Shown: positions 24,016-32,597 of the stretch, piece after piece | How positions within the stretch are numbered: position 1 is the first letter of the stretch | How the letters are laid out: every line of letters begins with the position of its first letter | NCBI GenBank assembly: GCA_964549495.1 | Contig: CAZJWJ010000001.1 | Location: 34,246 to 98,245, forward strand | DNA length: 64,000 nt | From: JACKBJ01 sp964549495 | GTDB lineage: Bacteria; Chloroflexota; Anaerolineae; Epilineales; Epilineaceae | Reading direction: 5' to 3' | The notes under the pieces: generated by a model | The model's input: the letters and a program-made list of their open reading frames with translations, nothing else | The model's database searches: none | What the model was told of the DNA's origin: nothing | Made by a program: the position numbers and the translations under genes

Positions 24016-24056
24016 AAAACAAGACGCCACCTCCCCTGGCCGGCGGGAAGTGGCGC
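24016..24056 (-). terminator. Intrinsic terminator in the thi leader (riboswitch expression platform)
   Basis: On the minus strand the stem CGCCACTTCCC / GGGGAGGTGGCG (one wobble) is followed directly by CTTGTTTT. It lies between the TPP aptamer and the first gene. This is the classic intrinsic terminator arrangement, so thiamine pyrophosphate binding probably permits this hairpin and stops transcription. Confidence 0.75.
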
Positions 24057-24090
24057 ATGGACTGCCCGATGGCAGACGCTGCGCTATGGC

Positions 24091-24190
24091 TCCCTACGCC
24101 GGCATGACCCGGATCAGGTTCCTAGGGTCGGCGCCGCCGGCCGTGGCCGCGGGCACCCTCTCAGCCCGGCTGTCCCGGGCTCCCCTGTTG
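24091..24190 (-). ncRNA. TPP riboswitch (THI element)
   Basis: On the minus strand the leader contains the conserved blocks of the THI box in order: GGGGAGCCC at the 5' side, GGCTGAGAGGG, GACCC, GAACCTGATC with CGGGTCATGCCGGCG, and a closing GTAGGGA that pairs with the 5' block. The CTGAGA and the ACCTGATC...ATGCCGGCGTAGGGA segments form the pyrimidine- and pyrophosphate-binding helices. It precedes the four-gene uptake operon, and a terminator hairpin lies downstream, indicating transcriptional repression by thiamine pyrophosphate. Confidence 0.95.
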
Positions 24191-24230
24191 GCTGTCGTCG
24201 TCGCGGGTTTCCCCGCCGGCGACGCGTGGT

Positions 24231-24260
24231 AGTATAGGCCATCGCCCGCGGCGCCGACAA
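24231..24260 (-). promoter_or_regulatory. Sigma-70-type promoter of the thi operon
   Basis: Minus strand: -35 TTGTCG (24260-24255), 18-base spacer, -10 TATACT (24236-24231). The predicted start near 24224 leaves about 34 bases before the riboswitch. The 23941-24298 interval is fully used by this promoter, the riboswitch, the terminator and the ribosome site of the CAP gene. Confidence 0.65.
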
Positions 24261-24298
24261 GCGCCTCGGGCCTCGGCATCCACCCCGGGAGACCCTCC

Positions 24299-25189
24299 AT
24301 GCCCCACGCTTCGATCCGCCGCCGCGCCCTGCCGGCCTTGCTAGCCCTGCTCTGTCTGGGCCTCTTGGCCTCGCTCGCCCCTGCCCCCAGTGCCACGGCC
24401 TCGCCGGCCGGCCAGCCCGCGGGCGAAGCCGCCGTGCAGGCCCAGGCCATGCTGGAGCGGGTGAACCAGGCGCGGCGCGAGGCCGGCCTGCCGGTCTACC
24501 GCGCCAACGCCCTCCTGGCACGGGCCGCCCAGGGCCACGCCGAGGAGATCGCCACCCACGAGAACTTCTCGCATACCGGCCTGGACGGGCGCAATGCCGA
24601 GCAGCGGGTGATCGACGCGGGCTATGGCGCCGGCCGCGCCGGCCTGCGCGTGGGCGAGAACTTCGTCGGCCGCGCCAGCGTGGACGAGGCCTTCGGCTGG
24701 CTGATGTCGGACCCGCCGCACCGCGCGAACATCGTCGACCCGGACTACCGCGAGATCGGCATCGGCGTCGGCACCATCCGCTGGGGCTTCATCTGGGTGA
24801 TGGACCTGGGCACCTACGACGGCATCGAGGAGGTCCTGGCCCAACCCCAGCCGACGCCCAGCCCCGAGCCCGAGCCGACCGCGGAGCCCACCGAGCCGGC
24901 CGCGCCCGAGGAACCGGAGGAGCCCACCGTCGCCGCCGATCCGGCAGCTACCGATCCGGCCGGCCAGCCGGGCCTACAGCCCGAGGTTACCGAGACCTTG
25001 CCACCGGCCTGGACCATCGAGCCCGATCCGGTCGAGACGCCGGGCGAACCGCCGGAAGCCACCGAGTCGCCGGACTCGCCGGACGAGGGTCGTGGCGCCA
25101 GCCCATGGCTGCGAGTGGTCATCGGCATGCTCCTGGCCCTGGCCATCCTGATGGGCGCCAGCCTGCTGGCCAGCCGGTCGACGGAATGA
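24299..25189 (+). CDS. Membrane-anchored CAP/SCP-domain extracellular protein
   Basis: 296 residues. The start has GGGAGA 7 bases upstream. A signal peptide ends near ATAS|PAG. Residues of about 48-180 are a bacterial CAP (SCP/YkwD-like) domain: MLERVNQARREAGLP, the His of GHAEEIATHENFSH, GENFVG, and HRANIVDPDYREIGIGV supply the usual His/Glu pocket residues. An acidic Pro/Glu/Thr-rich linker (about 180-265) leads to a C-terminal membrane helix (VVIGMLLALAILMGASLLA) and a short basic end. The domain is therefore displayed outside on a stalk. Bacterial CAP proteins have no settled function. The gene is divergent from the thi operon and precedes the vWA pair. Confidence 0.88.
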   Translation: MPHASIRRRALPALLALLCLGLLASLAPAPSATASPAGQPAGEAAVQAQAMLERVNQARREAGLPVYRANALLARAAQGHAEEIATHENFSHTGLDGRNAEQRVIDAGYGAGRAGLRVGENFVGRASVDEAFGWLMSDPPHRANIVDPDYREIGIGVGTIRWGFIWVMDLGTYDGIEEVLAQPQPTPSPEPEPTAEPTEPAAPEEPEEPTVAADPAATDPAGQPGLQPEVTETLPPAWTIEPDPVETPGEPPEATESPDSPDEGRGASPWLRVVIGMLLALAILMGASLLASRSTE

Positions 25190-25257
25190 TGTCCCGCCAA
25201 CCGGCGACGCTTCGACCTCTGAATCGTGGATCCTCCTCCCGGGAGAGCCGACCGTAG

Positions 25258-27366
25258 ATGGACCTGAGTACCCCGGCCGCGCTGGGGCTGGGGCTGCTGG
25301 CCCTGCTCATCCTGGCCCTGCATTGGCTTCGCCCCCGCCAACGCTCGCGCCCGGTGGCCAGCGTCACCATCTGGCGCCAGCTGGCTGCCGAGGCCGCGGC
25401 TGGCCGCCTGGCCCGCGGCCGCCGGCCTGCTTCCAGCCCGCTCCTGTGGCTACAGCTCTTGGCCCTGGCAGCCCTGGTGCTGGCCTTGGCCCGCCCCTGG
25501 CGCGAGGCCCCGGTGGCGGTGGCCCCGCAGCTGATCCTGCTGCTCGATCGCTCGCTGAGCATGGCGGCCGAGGACGCGGTCGGCGAGGGCTTCGACATCG
25601 CGGCGGGCGGTGACGCGGATTCGTCCCTCGACTGGCTCCCCGGCCGCGCGGCGTCCCGCTTCGACGACGCCCGCGCGGCCCTCTTACGGCGGGCTCGGGC
25701 CGCCGAAGGCTCGCGCCTGAGCCTGATCGCCTTCGACCAGCGCGCGGAGCTCTTGGTGGTCGGCAGCCAGGATCCGGACGCCATCGCGGCCGCCTTGGAC
25801 GATCTGGAGATCCGCGCCCGGCCCGGCCAGGCAGGCGATGCGCTGCTCTTGGCCGACTCCCTGGCCCGGAGTGCCGCCGGCGCGCGGGTGGTCCTCTTCT
25901 CCGATGGCAACTTCAGCTTGGAGGGCGCGCCACCAGTCGACCTGGCCGTCGAGCTGGTCCGATTCGGTGGCAGCGACGACAACCAATCCCTGGCCGCCCT
26001 CGACCTCGATCCGGAGCGCGGCGAGCTCTTCTTGCGCGTGACCAATGCGGCGGGCCGGAGCGTCACGCGCCGCGTCGAGACCCGCGTCGACGGCGCGCTC
26101 CTGGATGCCCGCGACCTGCGCCTGCCGGCCGGCGGCCAGGCCAGCGCACGTCTGAGCCTGCCGGCTGGGGCGAAGCAGGTCGAGGCGCAGCTGACCGGAA
26201 GCGACGCCCTCCCGCTGGACGATCGCGCCTGGGCCCTCGCCGAGTCCCGGACGCGCGTCCGCGTGGGACTGAGCGGCCCCGGCTTTCGCGCCCTCGAGAC
26301 GGCACTGGACCTGATGCCCGAGGTCGCCAGCTGGGCCCGGGTCGACGAGCCGCCCTACGACACCGCCGAGGGCCCGGCCGAGCTGCTGATCCTCGACGGC
26401 CAGGTACCCGATGGCGTGGATCGGCCCGCGCTGCTCCTCGCCCCGCCGGCCGATCTGGGCCAGGGCATCGAGCGCGTCACCGTCCAGGGACGGCTCGAGC
26501 GGCCCGCCCCGCGCACGCTCGATGCGGGTCAGCATCTCTTGGCCGGCACGGCCTTCGAGACCGTCATCATCGAGCGCGCCCTGGCGCTGGAGCTGGGCGC
26601 GGCCTGGACGCCGCTGGTGGTGGCCGAGGTGGAGGATCGTACCTGGCCCTTGATGGCCGAGGGCCGGCTCGATGGCCGGCCGGTCCTGCTGCTGGCCTTC
26701 GACCCGCGCGACAGCGACCTGCCCCTCCGACCGGCCTTTCCCCTCTGGCTGGCGGCGGCCGTCGAGCATCTGACGCCCGTCGCGCCGGGTCACCTGCCGG
26801 CGCGACTCACCCCTGGCGAGCCGCTACGCCTCGATCTCGCTTCGGCCTCGGCGGCCGAAGGTCTGCGCCTGATCGATCCTGCCGGCGACCGCCACGCTCC
26901 GGCCGTCGAGGGTGGCCGCGCGGTCTTCGACCAAACCTGGCAGCCGGGTATCTATCGGCTCGAGGGCATCGGTGCGGACACCGTGGAAGACGAAGGCCGG
27001 GCGGCCGGGATCTCCGGCGACGAATCCGAGCCGGGGCCGGTCGCCCAGACCGCCTCCGAGCCCGAGCGCTTCGTCGTATCGCTGGCCGATGGCGGTGTGC
27101 GCTCGATCCGGCCGCGCGATCTGCCGCCGGAGATCCCGGCCGCACCGACGTTCGCGGAAGCCGAGACAGGCAGCCCAGAGGACGCTTCGGTCCCCGCGGC
27201 CAATGTGCGGCGTGGCCGGCTTCCGCTCTGGCCATCCCTGGCCTGGGCCGCCGTGGTGCTGCTCCTGATCGAGTGGGCGTGGGATCATCGGCGGGCACTG
27301 CCGTGGCCGCCGGCCATCGCCGGACGACGGGACGCACGCGCCCCCGGACCGAGAGGCGGGCGGTGA
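25258..27366 (+). CDS. BatA-like von Willebrand A membrane protein
   Basis: 702 residues. Two N-terminal membrane helices (about 4-20 and 60-77) flank a cytoplasmic loop, as in the BatA/aerotolerance N-terminal domain. A vWA domain follows with the metal-site motif DRSLSM (D-x-S-x-S, near residue 97) and the later Thr/Asp positions of the fold (FSDGNFSLEG). The long remainder is all-beta extracytoplasmic sequence, with a final membrane helix near 656-676 (WPSLAWAAVVLLLIEWAW) and a basic tail. Its stop overlaps the GTG start of the next vWA gene (27363-27366), so the two are coupled and may form one complex. No MoxR ATPase, the usual partner, is encoded nearby. Confidence 0.85.
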   Translation: MDLSTPAALGLGLLALLILALHWLRPRQRSRPVASVTIWRQLAAEAAAGRLARGRRPASSPLLWLQLLALAALVLALARPWREAPVAVAPQLILLLDRSLSMAAEDAVGEGFDIAAGGDADSSLDWLPGRAASRFDDARAALLRRARAAEGSRLSLIAFDQRAELLVVGSQDPDAIAAALDDLEIRARPGQAGDALLLADSLARSAAGARVVLFSDGNFSLEGAPPVDLAVELVRFGGSDDNQSLAALDLDPERGELFLRVTNAAGRSVTRRVETRVDGALLDARDLRLPAGGQASARLSLPAGAKQVEAQLTGSDALPLDDRAWALAESRTRVRVGLSGPGFRALETALDLMPEVASWARVDEPPYDTAEGPAELLILDGQVPDGVDRPALLLAPPADLGQGIERVTVQGRLERPAPRTLDAGQHLLAGTAFETVIIERALALELGAAWTPLVVAEVEDRTWPLMAEGRLDGRPVLLLAFDPRDSDLPLRPAFPLWLAAAVEHLTPVAPGHLPARLTPGEPLRLDLASASAAEGLRLIDPAGDRHAPAVEGGRAVFDQTWQPGIYRLEGIGADTVEDEGRAAGISGDESEPGPVAQTASEPERFVVSLADGGVRSIRPRDLPPEIPAAPTFAEAETGSPEDASVPAANVRRGRLPLWPSLAWAAVVLLLIEWAWDHRRALPWPPAIAGRRDARAPGPRGGR

Positions 27367-30062
27367 GCCTGGAGTTCCTGCGTCCGGCCGCCTTGCTGGC
27401 CCTGCTGTTCTTGCCGGCCGTGGCCTGGCTGGGGCTGCGCGCGCGACGCCTGCCGGCGGGCCGGCGGCGGCTGGCGGTCGCCTTGCGCCTCCTGCTGCTC
27501 TCCCTGATCATCCTCGGCTTGGCGCGACCGCGGCTGTGGCAGCCCGCAGGCCAGCGGGCGGCAGTGCTGATGCTGGATGCCTCGGGCAGCCTGCCGGTCG
27601 ACGAGCGGGCACGGGCCGAGACCTTCGCGGCGCGAGTGGCCGAGGTCAGCCGGGAGGACCGCGAGATGGCCTTGCTGCTCTTCGGCGGCGACGCGCGGGT
27701 CGATCGAGGGATGCGCGCGGGCGCGCTGGAGACGCCGCGCAGCGAGGTCGACGATGGCGCCACCGACATCGCGGCCGCCTTGCGCTTGGGCGCCAGCTTG
27801 CTGCCGGCCGGCAGCTCGGGCCGGCTGCTCCTGGCCTCCGATGGCCGGGCCAACCAGGGCGACCTGAGCCGCGAGACGGCTTTGCTGCAGGCCCGCGGCA
27901 TCCCGGTCGACATCCTGCCCTTGGCCGCCGGCGTCAGCGGTGCCGAGGCCTGGATCGCCGGCATCGAGGCCGCTGCTTCGGCGCGGGTGGGCCAGCGCCT
28001 GAACCTGGAGGTCGAGCTGGGGGCCACCGCGGCCGGGCCGGCGCGGCTGGTGCTGCTGCGCGAGGGCGAGGTGATCGGCGAGCGCGGGCTGGAGCTGCAG
28101 CCGGGCAGCCAGCGGCTGCGCTTCTCCGACCGGGCCGAGGAGTCCGGGCCGCTGCGCTACAGCGCCATCTTGGAGGCGCAACGCGACGGCCGGCAGGAGA
28201 ACAACCGGGCCGCGGCCCTCACGCTGGTCTCCGGCCCGCCGCGGCTGGCCCTCTTGGCCGGCCAGCCCGAGCGTGCCGCCGCCTTGCGCGCGGCGCTGCG
28301 GGCCGCCGGTCGGGAGGTCGAGACGGTCGACCCGGCCGCGCTGCCCGCCTCGCCACTGGCCCTCTCGGCCTGGGATGCCTTCCTGCTGGTCGACCTACCG
28401 GCCAGCGCCCTGCCGCCCTCGAGCCAGGAGGCCCTGGGCCGCGCGGTGCGAGACTTGGGCCGCGGGCTGGTCATGATCGGCGGGCGGGACAGCTTCGGTG
28501 CCGGAGGCTGGCAGGGCAGCCCGGTCGAGGCCGCCTTGCCGGTGGAGATGCGGGTCGGGGCCGACGAGCGGCGGCCGGCCATCGCGCTCTACTTCCTCAT
28601 CGACCGTTCCAGCAGCATGGGCGAGCCGGTCTCGGCCCTGCGCGGCGCGCCCAGCAAGCTCGACTTGGCCAAGGAGGCCGTGCTGCAAGCCGCCGACCTG
28701 CTCAGGCCCGAGGACCAGCTGGGGGTCTTGGCCTTCGACATCGCGGCCGCGGCCAGTTGGCCCTTGCAGCCGGCCGGTGACCGCATCGGCCTGGAGGAGG
28801 CGCTGGCCGGTATCGGCGCCCAGGGCGGCACCAGCCTGACGGCCGGGCTCACGCCGGCGCGGCGCGCGCTGGCCGAGGCCGAGGCGCCGCGCAAGCACGC
28901 CATCCTGCTCTCGGACGGCTGGACCGAGGTCGGCGGCATCGAGGCGGCGCTGCTGGAGGCCACGGGCATGGCCGCCGAGGGCATCGGCTTGTCGGTGGTG
29001 GCCCTGGGCGCGGACGCGGCGCAGGAATTGGTCGATGTGGCGGCCATCGGCGGGGGCCGGCACCTGCCGGCCGTCGATGCGGCCGAGCTGCCGCGGATCT
29101 TCGTCTCCGAGACCCAGCTGGTACTCGGCAGCTACCTGGTCGAGGCGCGCTTCCAGCCCCTGCCGGCCGAGCCCAGCCCGATCCTGCAGGGGCTGGACGT
29201 CGAGGCGCTTCCCGTCCTGGACGGCTACAACGCCACCACCGCCAAGCCCGGCGCCACGGTGGCGCTGACCAGCCTGCTGGAGGATCCGATCCTGGCCCAC
29301 TGGCAGTCTGGTCTGGGCCGGGCGGCGGCCTGGACGAGCGACCTCGACATCGCCTGGGCCGGCGCCTGGTTGGACGGCGACGAGCTGCCGGTTCTGGCCG
29401 GCCAGCTGGTCGACTGGGTGCTGCCGCCGCCGGAGTCGGAGGATCTGGAGCTGCGGACGCGCCTGGACGGCCGGCGCTTGGAGGTCGAGGCCCTGCTGAC
29501 CGTGGAGGACGCGGCGGGCGGTGACGGTGACTCGGAAGACGTGGCGACTGCGGTGGCCGAGGATGTCGAGACGGTCGACCTGCGGCTCCTGGGACCGGAC
29601 GGTAGCAGCATCGACCTCGGGATGGACGCGGTCGAGTCCCGCCGTTTCGAGAGCGGTGTCGAGCTCCCCGGCGAGGGCGCCTGGCTCCTGCGCGCCACCG
29701 CGCGCGACGCGGCCGGCCAAGCGCTCCTATCACGCAACGCGGGCATCGTGCTGCCGCTGGCACCCGAGTACGCCGACCTGGGTGGTCAGCCGACCGACGC
29801 CCGCCTCTTCGCGCTGGCCGAGGCCACCGGCGGCCGCGTCCTCGAGCTCGAGCAGGCCGAGGCCGTCTTCGACCCGGTGCCCGGCGCACGCGCGGCCACA
29901 GAGCTCTGGCCCTGGCTCCTCACCTTGGCGGCGCTGCTGTTGCCCTTGGACGTGGCGCTACGCCGGCTGGGGCTGCTGCGGGCGTTGCGCGAACGTTGGC
30001 GTACTCGAGGTGGCTCGGGCCGAACAGGCAACCGCCTAGAGCGCCCTGTTGTGACGGACTGA
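27363..30062 (+). CDS. Membrane protein with two vWA-like domains and a GATase-like domain
   Basis: 899 residues starting at GTG 27363, which overlaps the previous stop (GTGA); the upstream frame is only shadow. Two N-terminal membrane helices (3-24 and 36-55) are followed by a first vWA-like domain (LMLDASGSL, metal-site D-x-S-x-S, near 68-76). A beta-sandwich comes next, then a class I glutamine-amidotransferase-like fold (LVMIGGRDSFGAGGW, about 335-395) that lacks an obvious catalytic Cys. A second vWA domain follows (FLIDRSSSM near 411-419). A final helix (LWPWLLTLAALLLPLDVAL, about 849-867) precedes a basic tail. This architecture is known in chloroflexi and planctomycete membrane proteins; function unknown. 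Confidence 0.85.
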   Translation: MSLEFLRPAALLALLFLPAVAWLGLRARRLPAGRRRLAVALRLLLLSLIILGLARPRLWQPAGQRAAVLMLDASGSLPVDERARAETFAARVAEVSREDREMALLLFGGDARVDRGMRAGALETPRSEVDDGATDIAAALRLGASLLPAGSSGRLLLASDGRANQGDLSRETALLQARGIPVDILPLAAGVSGAEAWIAGIEAAASARVGQRLNLEVELGATAAGPARLVLLREGEVIGERGLELQPGSQRLRFSDRAEESGPLRYSAILEAQRDGRQENNRAAALTLVSGPPRLALLAGQPERAAALRAALRAAGREVETVDPAALPASPLALSAWDAFLLVDLPASALPPSSQEALGRAVRDLGRGLVMIGGRDSFGAGGWQGSPVEAALPVEMRVGADERRPAIALYFLIDRSSSMGEPVSALRGAPSKLDLAKEAVLQAADLLRPEDQLGVLAFDIAAAASWPLQPAGDRIGLEEALAGIGAQGGTSLTAGLTPARRALAEAEAPRKHAILLSDGWTEVGGIEAALLEATGMAAEGIGLSVVALGADAAQELVDVAAIGGGRHLPAVDAAELPRIFVSETQLVLGSYLVEARFQPLPAEPSPILQGLDVEALPVLDGYNATTAKPGATVALTSLLEDPILAHWQSGLGRAAAWTSDLDIAWAGAWLDGDELPVLAGQLVDWVLPPPESEDLELRTRLDGRRLEVEALLTVEDAAGGDGDSEDVATAVAEDVETVDLRLLGPDGSSIDLGMDAVESRRFESGVELPGEGAWLLRATARDAAGQALLSRNAGIVLPLAPEYADLGGQPTDARLFALAEATGGRVLELEQAEAVFDPVPGARAATELWPWLLTLAALLLPLDVALRRLGLLRALRERWRTRGGSGRTGNRLERPVVTD

Positions 30063-30110
30063 TCGGGGCCAGCGGAGTCTCTCCGCGCAGCTCGTACGCG
30101 GATTTCGCCT

Positions 30111-31355
30111 TCAATCGAGACGACCCAGGATTCGAGGCTCAACGGGATGTGACACGTCGACGATGGTCAGGACGAGCCCGACCGCGTCCAACACCTCCAG
30201 GAGGAACACCCGATCGCCTTGGGTCGCCATGCTGTAGGTGTACTTGTCGTAACCCCCGTATCCGAGCGGCAGCCGACCGACGCGAGGAATGTCGATCGGC
30301 ACTTGATCCCCCTGCATCGAGGGTGGCTCGAAGGCGTAGAGCGCTAGGGTCCCGCAGTCCTCCGGCATACGCGCGACCAGCTGCTGTTCGGCACCCAGCA
30401 ACTCGCCGATGCATGGCCACTCGAAGGCATCCAGCGAGATCCGCCCGGCCCAGGCAGGTGTATCCAGATCGCTGATATCTGCCACGAAGAGACGGTGATG
30501 ATCGGTCAGATAGGCCTTGTCGTCGAGTATCGTGGCCATGAAGGTGTCCGACCCATCGTCGGAGGCGGAGTCCGGGTCAGGATCGGACAACAAGCCGGTC
30601 ACCCTTGGGGAGTCGGGATCACTCAGGTCCAAGAGCTCGAGCGCGTTGCGACCCACCTCCCCGGGCTCGTGCAGGCGTCCGGCCAGCACGGCCCGCTGGC
30701 CTTCAAGGGCGATATCGAAGACGAACACCGCGGTCGGAAGCATGTCGACCACTCGAGGCTCGCTGGGCTCGCTGGCATCGACGACCAACAGTCCCGGGCC
30801 CACGAAGTCGCAGGTGGGCTGATCTTCCTGGCATTCTCGATATCCGCCGCCCACGTAGACCCGCGACCCTACGGCCATCAGGGTCAACGAGCTCCAGTCG
30901 AGACGCATGATGGAGGCTCTTCGCGGGTAGAAAGGCTGCTCGACGTCGATGATATGAAGTGTCGAGTGCTCGTATTGGTAGATGAGCACGAAGAGCCGGC
31001 TCCCGGAGATCGCCATGTCCGTCACGATTCCGCCCTGGTCTGGCCAGGCCGTGTTGCCCACCAGTCGAGGGTCGGTCGGATCCGAGACGTCGATGACAGA
31101 GAGTTCGGTCTCACGCCCGGAACCAGGGCGGCTGATCGCGTAGGCAAAGTCCCCGTCGACGGCCACCAGCGACTCGTAGACATCGCCCTGCAACCGATGG
31201 GGGCCTCGTTCGACGACCGGTAGGTAGATCTCGAACTGCTGGTCGGGGCGGTTCGGACTCGAGCCGCGAGCGAAGTCGCCGAGCAGCAGGGGGATGAGCG
31301 CGCTGGTCAGCGCGAGCAGGCATGCCGATCGGAACCAGCGCTGCTTCGGGATCAT
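30111..31355 (-). CDS. Exported LVIVD-repeat propeller protein
   Basis: 414 residues from the ATG at 31355, which overlaps the stop of the upstream HExxH gene (ATGA). The signal peptide (ACLLALTSALIPLLLGDFARG) is followed closely by EIYLPVVERGP, the recurring motif. The body has LVIVD-type repeats such as LSVIDVSDPTDPRLVGNTAW, LHIIDVEQPFYPRR, LLVVDASEPSEPRVV and LELLDLSDPDSPRVTGLL, enough for about one seven-bladed propeller. Cys residues in CQEDQPTC may pair. The translational coupling suggests it acts with, or scaffolds, the putative metallopeptidase. Convergent with the vWA gene. Confidence 0.8.
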   Translation of the reverse strand: MIPKQRWFRSACLLALTSALIPLLLGDFARGSSPNRPDQQFEIYLPVVERGPHRLQGDVYESLVAVDGDFAYAISRPGSGRETELSVIDVSDPTDPRLVGNTAWPDQGGIVTDMAISGSRLFVLIYQYEHSTLHIIDVEQPFYPRRASIMRLDWSSLTLMAVGSRVYVGGGYRECQEDQPTCDFVGPGLLVVDASEPSEPRVVDMLPTAVFVFDIALEGQRAVLAGRLHEPGEVGRNALELLDLSDPDSPRVTGLLSDPDPDSASDDGSDTFMATILDDKAYLTDHHRLFVADISDLDTPAWAGRISLDAFEWPCIGELLGAEQQLVARMPEDCGTLALYAFEPPSMQGDQVPIDIPRVGRLPLGYGGYDKYTYSMATQGDRVFLLEVLDAVGLVLTIVDVSHPVEPRILGRLD

Positions 31356-32518
31356 GGCGTGATGAAGTCGCGGACCTCGGCCTGCATCTCGGCCTTGCGC
31401 ATCTCCGCTTCGACGGCGGCCGGGTCCAGGGAGAGCGAGGAGATGTCCTCGGTCACGTCGAGGATGAAGTTGGCCCGGGCCCAGAGCGTGCGGACCGCGT
31501 CGCGGATCTCGGGTTCGGCCTTCAGTTTGTCGTAGTCGCCGGGGTGGTTGTTGCGTCCATGGCGCAGGTAGAGCTGGGTGTAGAGCATGAAGGTGACCAG
31601 GCCGTCGCGGTCGCTCTGGCGCCGGCCCGCCGGCGTCTGATCGTGCAGGCCGTAGCCCACGAAGAGCGAGTGCGTGTAGGCGTTGAACTCGTCGAGCACG
31701 GTCAAGAAGCCTTGTTGTCCGCTTTGGCCTTCCAGGTAGATCGGCCTGTATTGGTTGTCGAGGGCCCCGACCAAGTACTGCGCGATCTCGGCCCGTGGGT
31801 AGGTCTCGATCCGCGGCACCAGCAAGGTCAGGTCGTCGCGGAGAACGTAGGCGTAGCTCTGCAGCCCCGTGGCCAGGATGCCTTGCTGCCAGCCGAGCTG
31901 GTGGTCCATCTCGTGCACGGTGACGCCGACGCGCCCAAGCAGGTCGTCGAAGCTGGCCGGCGGCCTGCCGCCCATCCAGATCAAGGCATTGCTCTGGCTG
32001 TCGTCCAGCTCGGTGACGATGTAGCGACCGCTGGAATAGCGGCGCTCGAGCAGCGTCAGCAGCGTCGCGTACCAGTCCGCGCTGCGGTAGCCGGAGCGCA
32101 GGTCGTCGATCGGGTCGAGATCGGTCAGCGGCTCGTCGTAGGCGCCCCACCAGGGAAGGTCCACGGTCGGCATCGCCGTCGGCGTCGGGGGCTCGGTGGG
32201 GGCCTGGGTCGGGGTGGCCGGCGGCTCGGTGGGTGCCGATGTCGGCTCGGAGGTCGCCGTGGCCGGCTCGGCCGGGTCGGGCAGCGGCATCTGCTCCAGG
32301 CGGATGTCGGCCATGGCCAGGGGCAGATGGATGATCGCGGCCGGCTCCTCCTGGGCCGGGCCGGCCGGCGCGGCGTGCACCACCGCCGGGCGGGCCGGAC
32401 TCGAGAGGCCGACGATCATCGATCGCGCGGGGATCGCGGTCAGCGCGAACCCGGTCGCGATCAGGAGGAGTCCAAGACCCCACCGTCGGCGCCCGATTCC
32501 AAGCCTTGTCTCGTTCAT
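31352..32518 (-). CDS. Exported protein with HExxH motif; putative metallopeptidase of unassigned family
   Basis: 388 residues. ATG 32518 is preceded by GGGGGAGGG. A signal peptide/anchor (LGLLLIATGFALTAIPARS) is followed by IIHLPLAMADI (about 62-72), then a Pro/Thr/Glu linker to about residue 118. The folded part contains VTVHEMDHQLG (His202, Glu203, His206), a zinc-peptidase HExxH helix, and 70 residues later DEFNAYTHSLF (Glu277), which could give the third ligand as in gluzincins. I do not recognise the family. The C-terminus is charged and helical. The stop overlaps the start of the LVIVD propeller gene, so the two are probably co-produced. Peptidase activity is an inference from motif and location. 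Confidence 0.7.
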   Translation of the reverse strand: MNETRLGIGRRRWGLGLLLIATGFALTAIPARSMIVGLSSPARPAVVHAAPAGPAQEEPAAIIHLPLAMADIRLEQMPLPDPAEPATATSEPTSAPTEPPATPTQAPTEPPTPTAMPTVDLPWWGAYDEPLTDLDPIDDLRSGYRSADWYATLLTLLERRYSSGRYIVTELDDSQSNALIWMGGRPPASFDDLLGRVGVTVHEMDHQLGWQQGILATGLQSYAYVLRDDLTLLVPRIETYPRAEIAQYLVGALDNQYRPIYLEGQSGQQGFLTVLDEFNAYTHSLFVGYGLHDQTPAGRRQSDRDGLVTFMLYTQLYLRHGRNNHPGDYDKLKAEPEIRDAVRTLWARANFILDVTEDISSLSLDPAAVEAEMRKAEMQAEVRDFITP

Positions 32519-32597
32519 CGCCTACCCTCCCCCGGTGGCATCCGTCCTCTGGACGCGGCATGATATCCCGAAGTCGAGGACCGACACAAAGGAGCGC

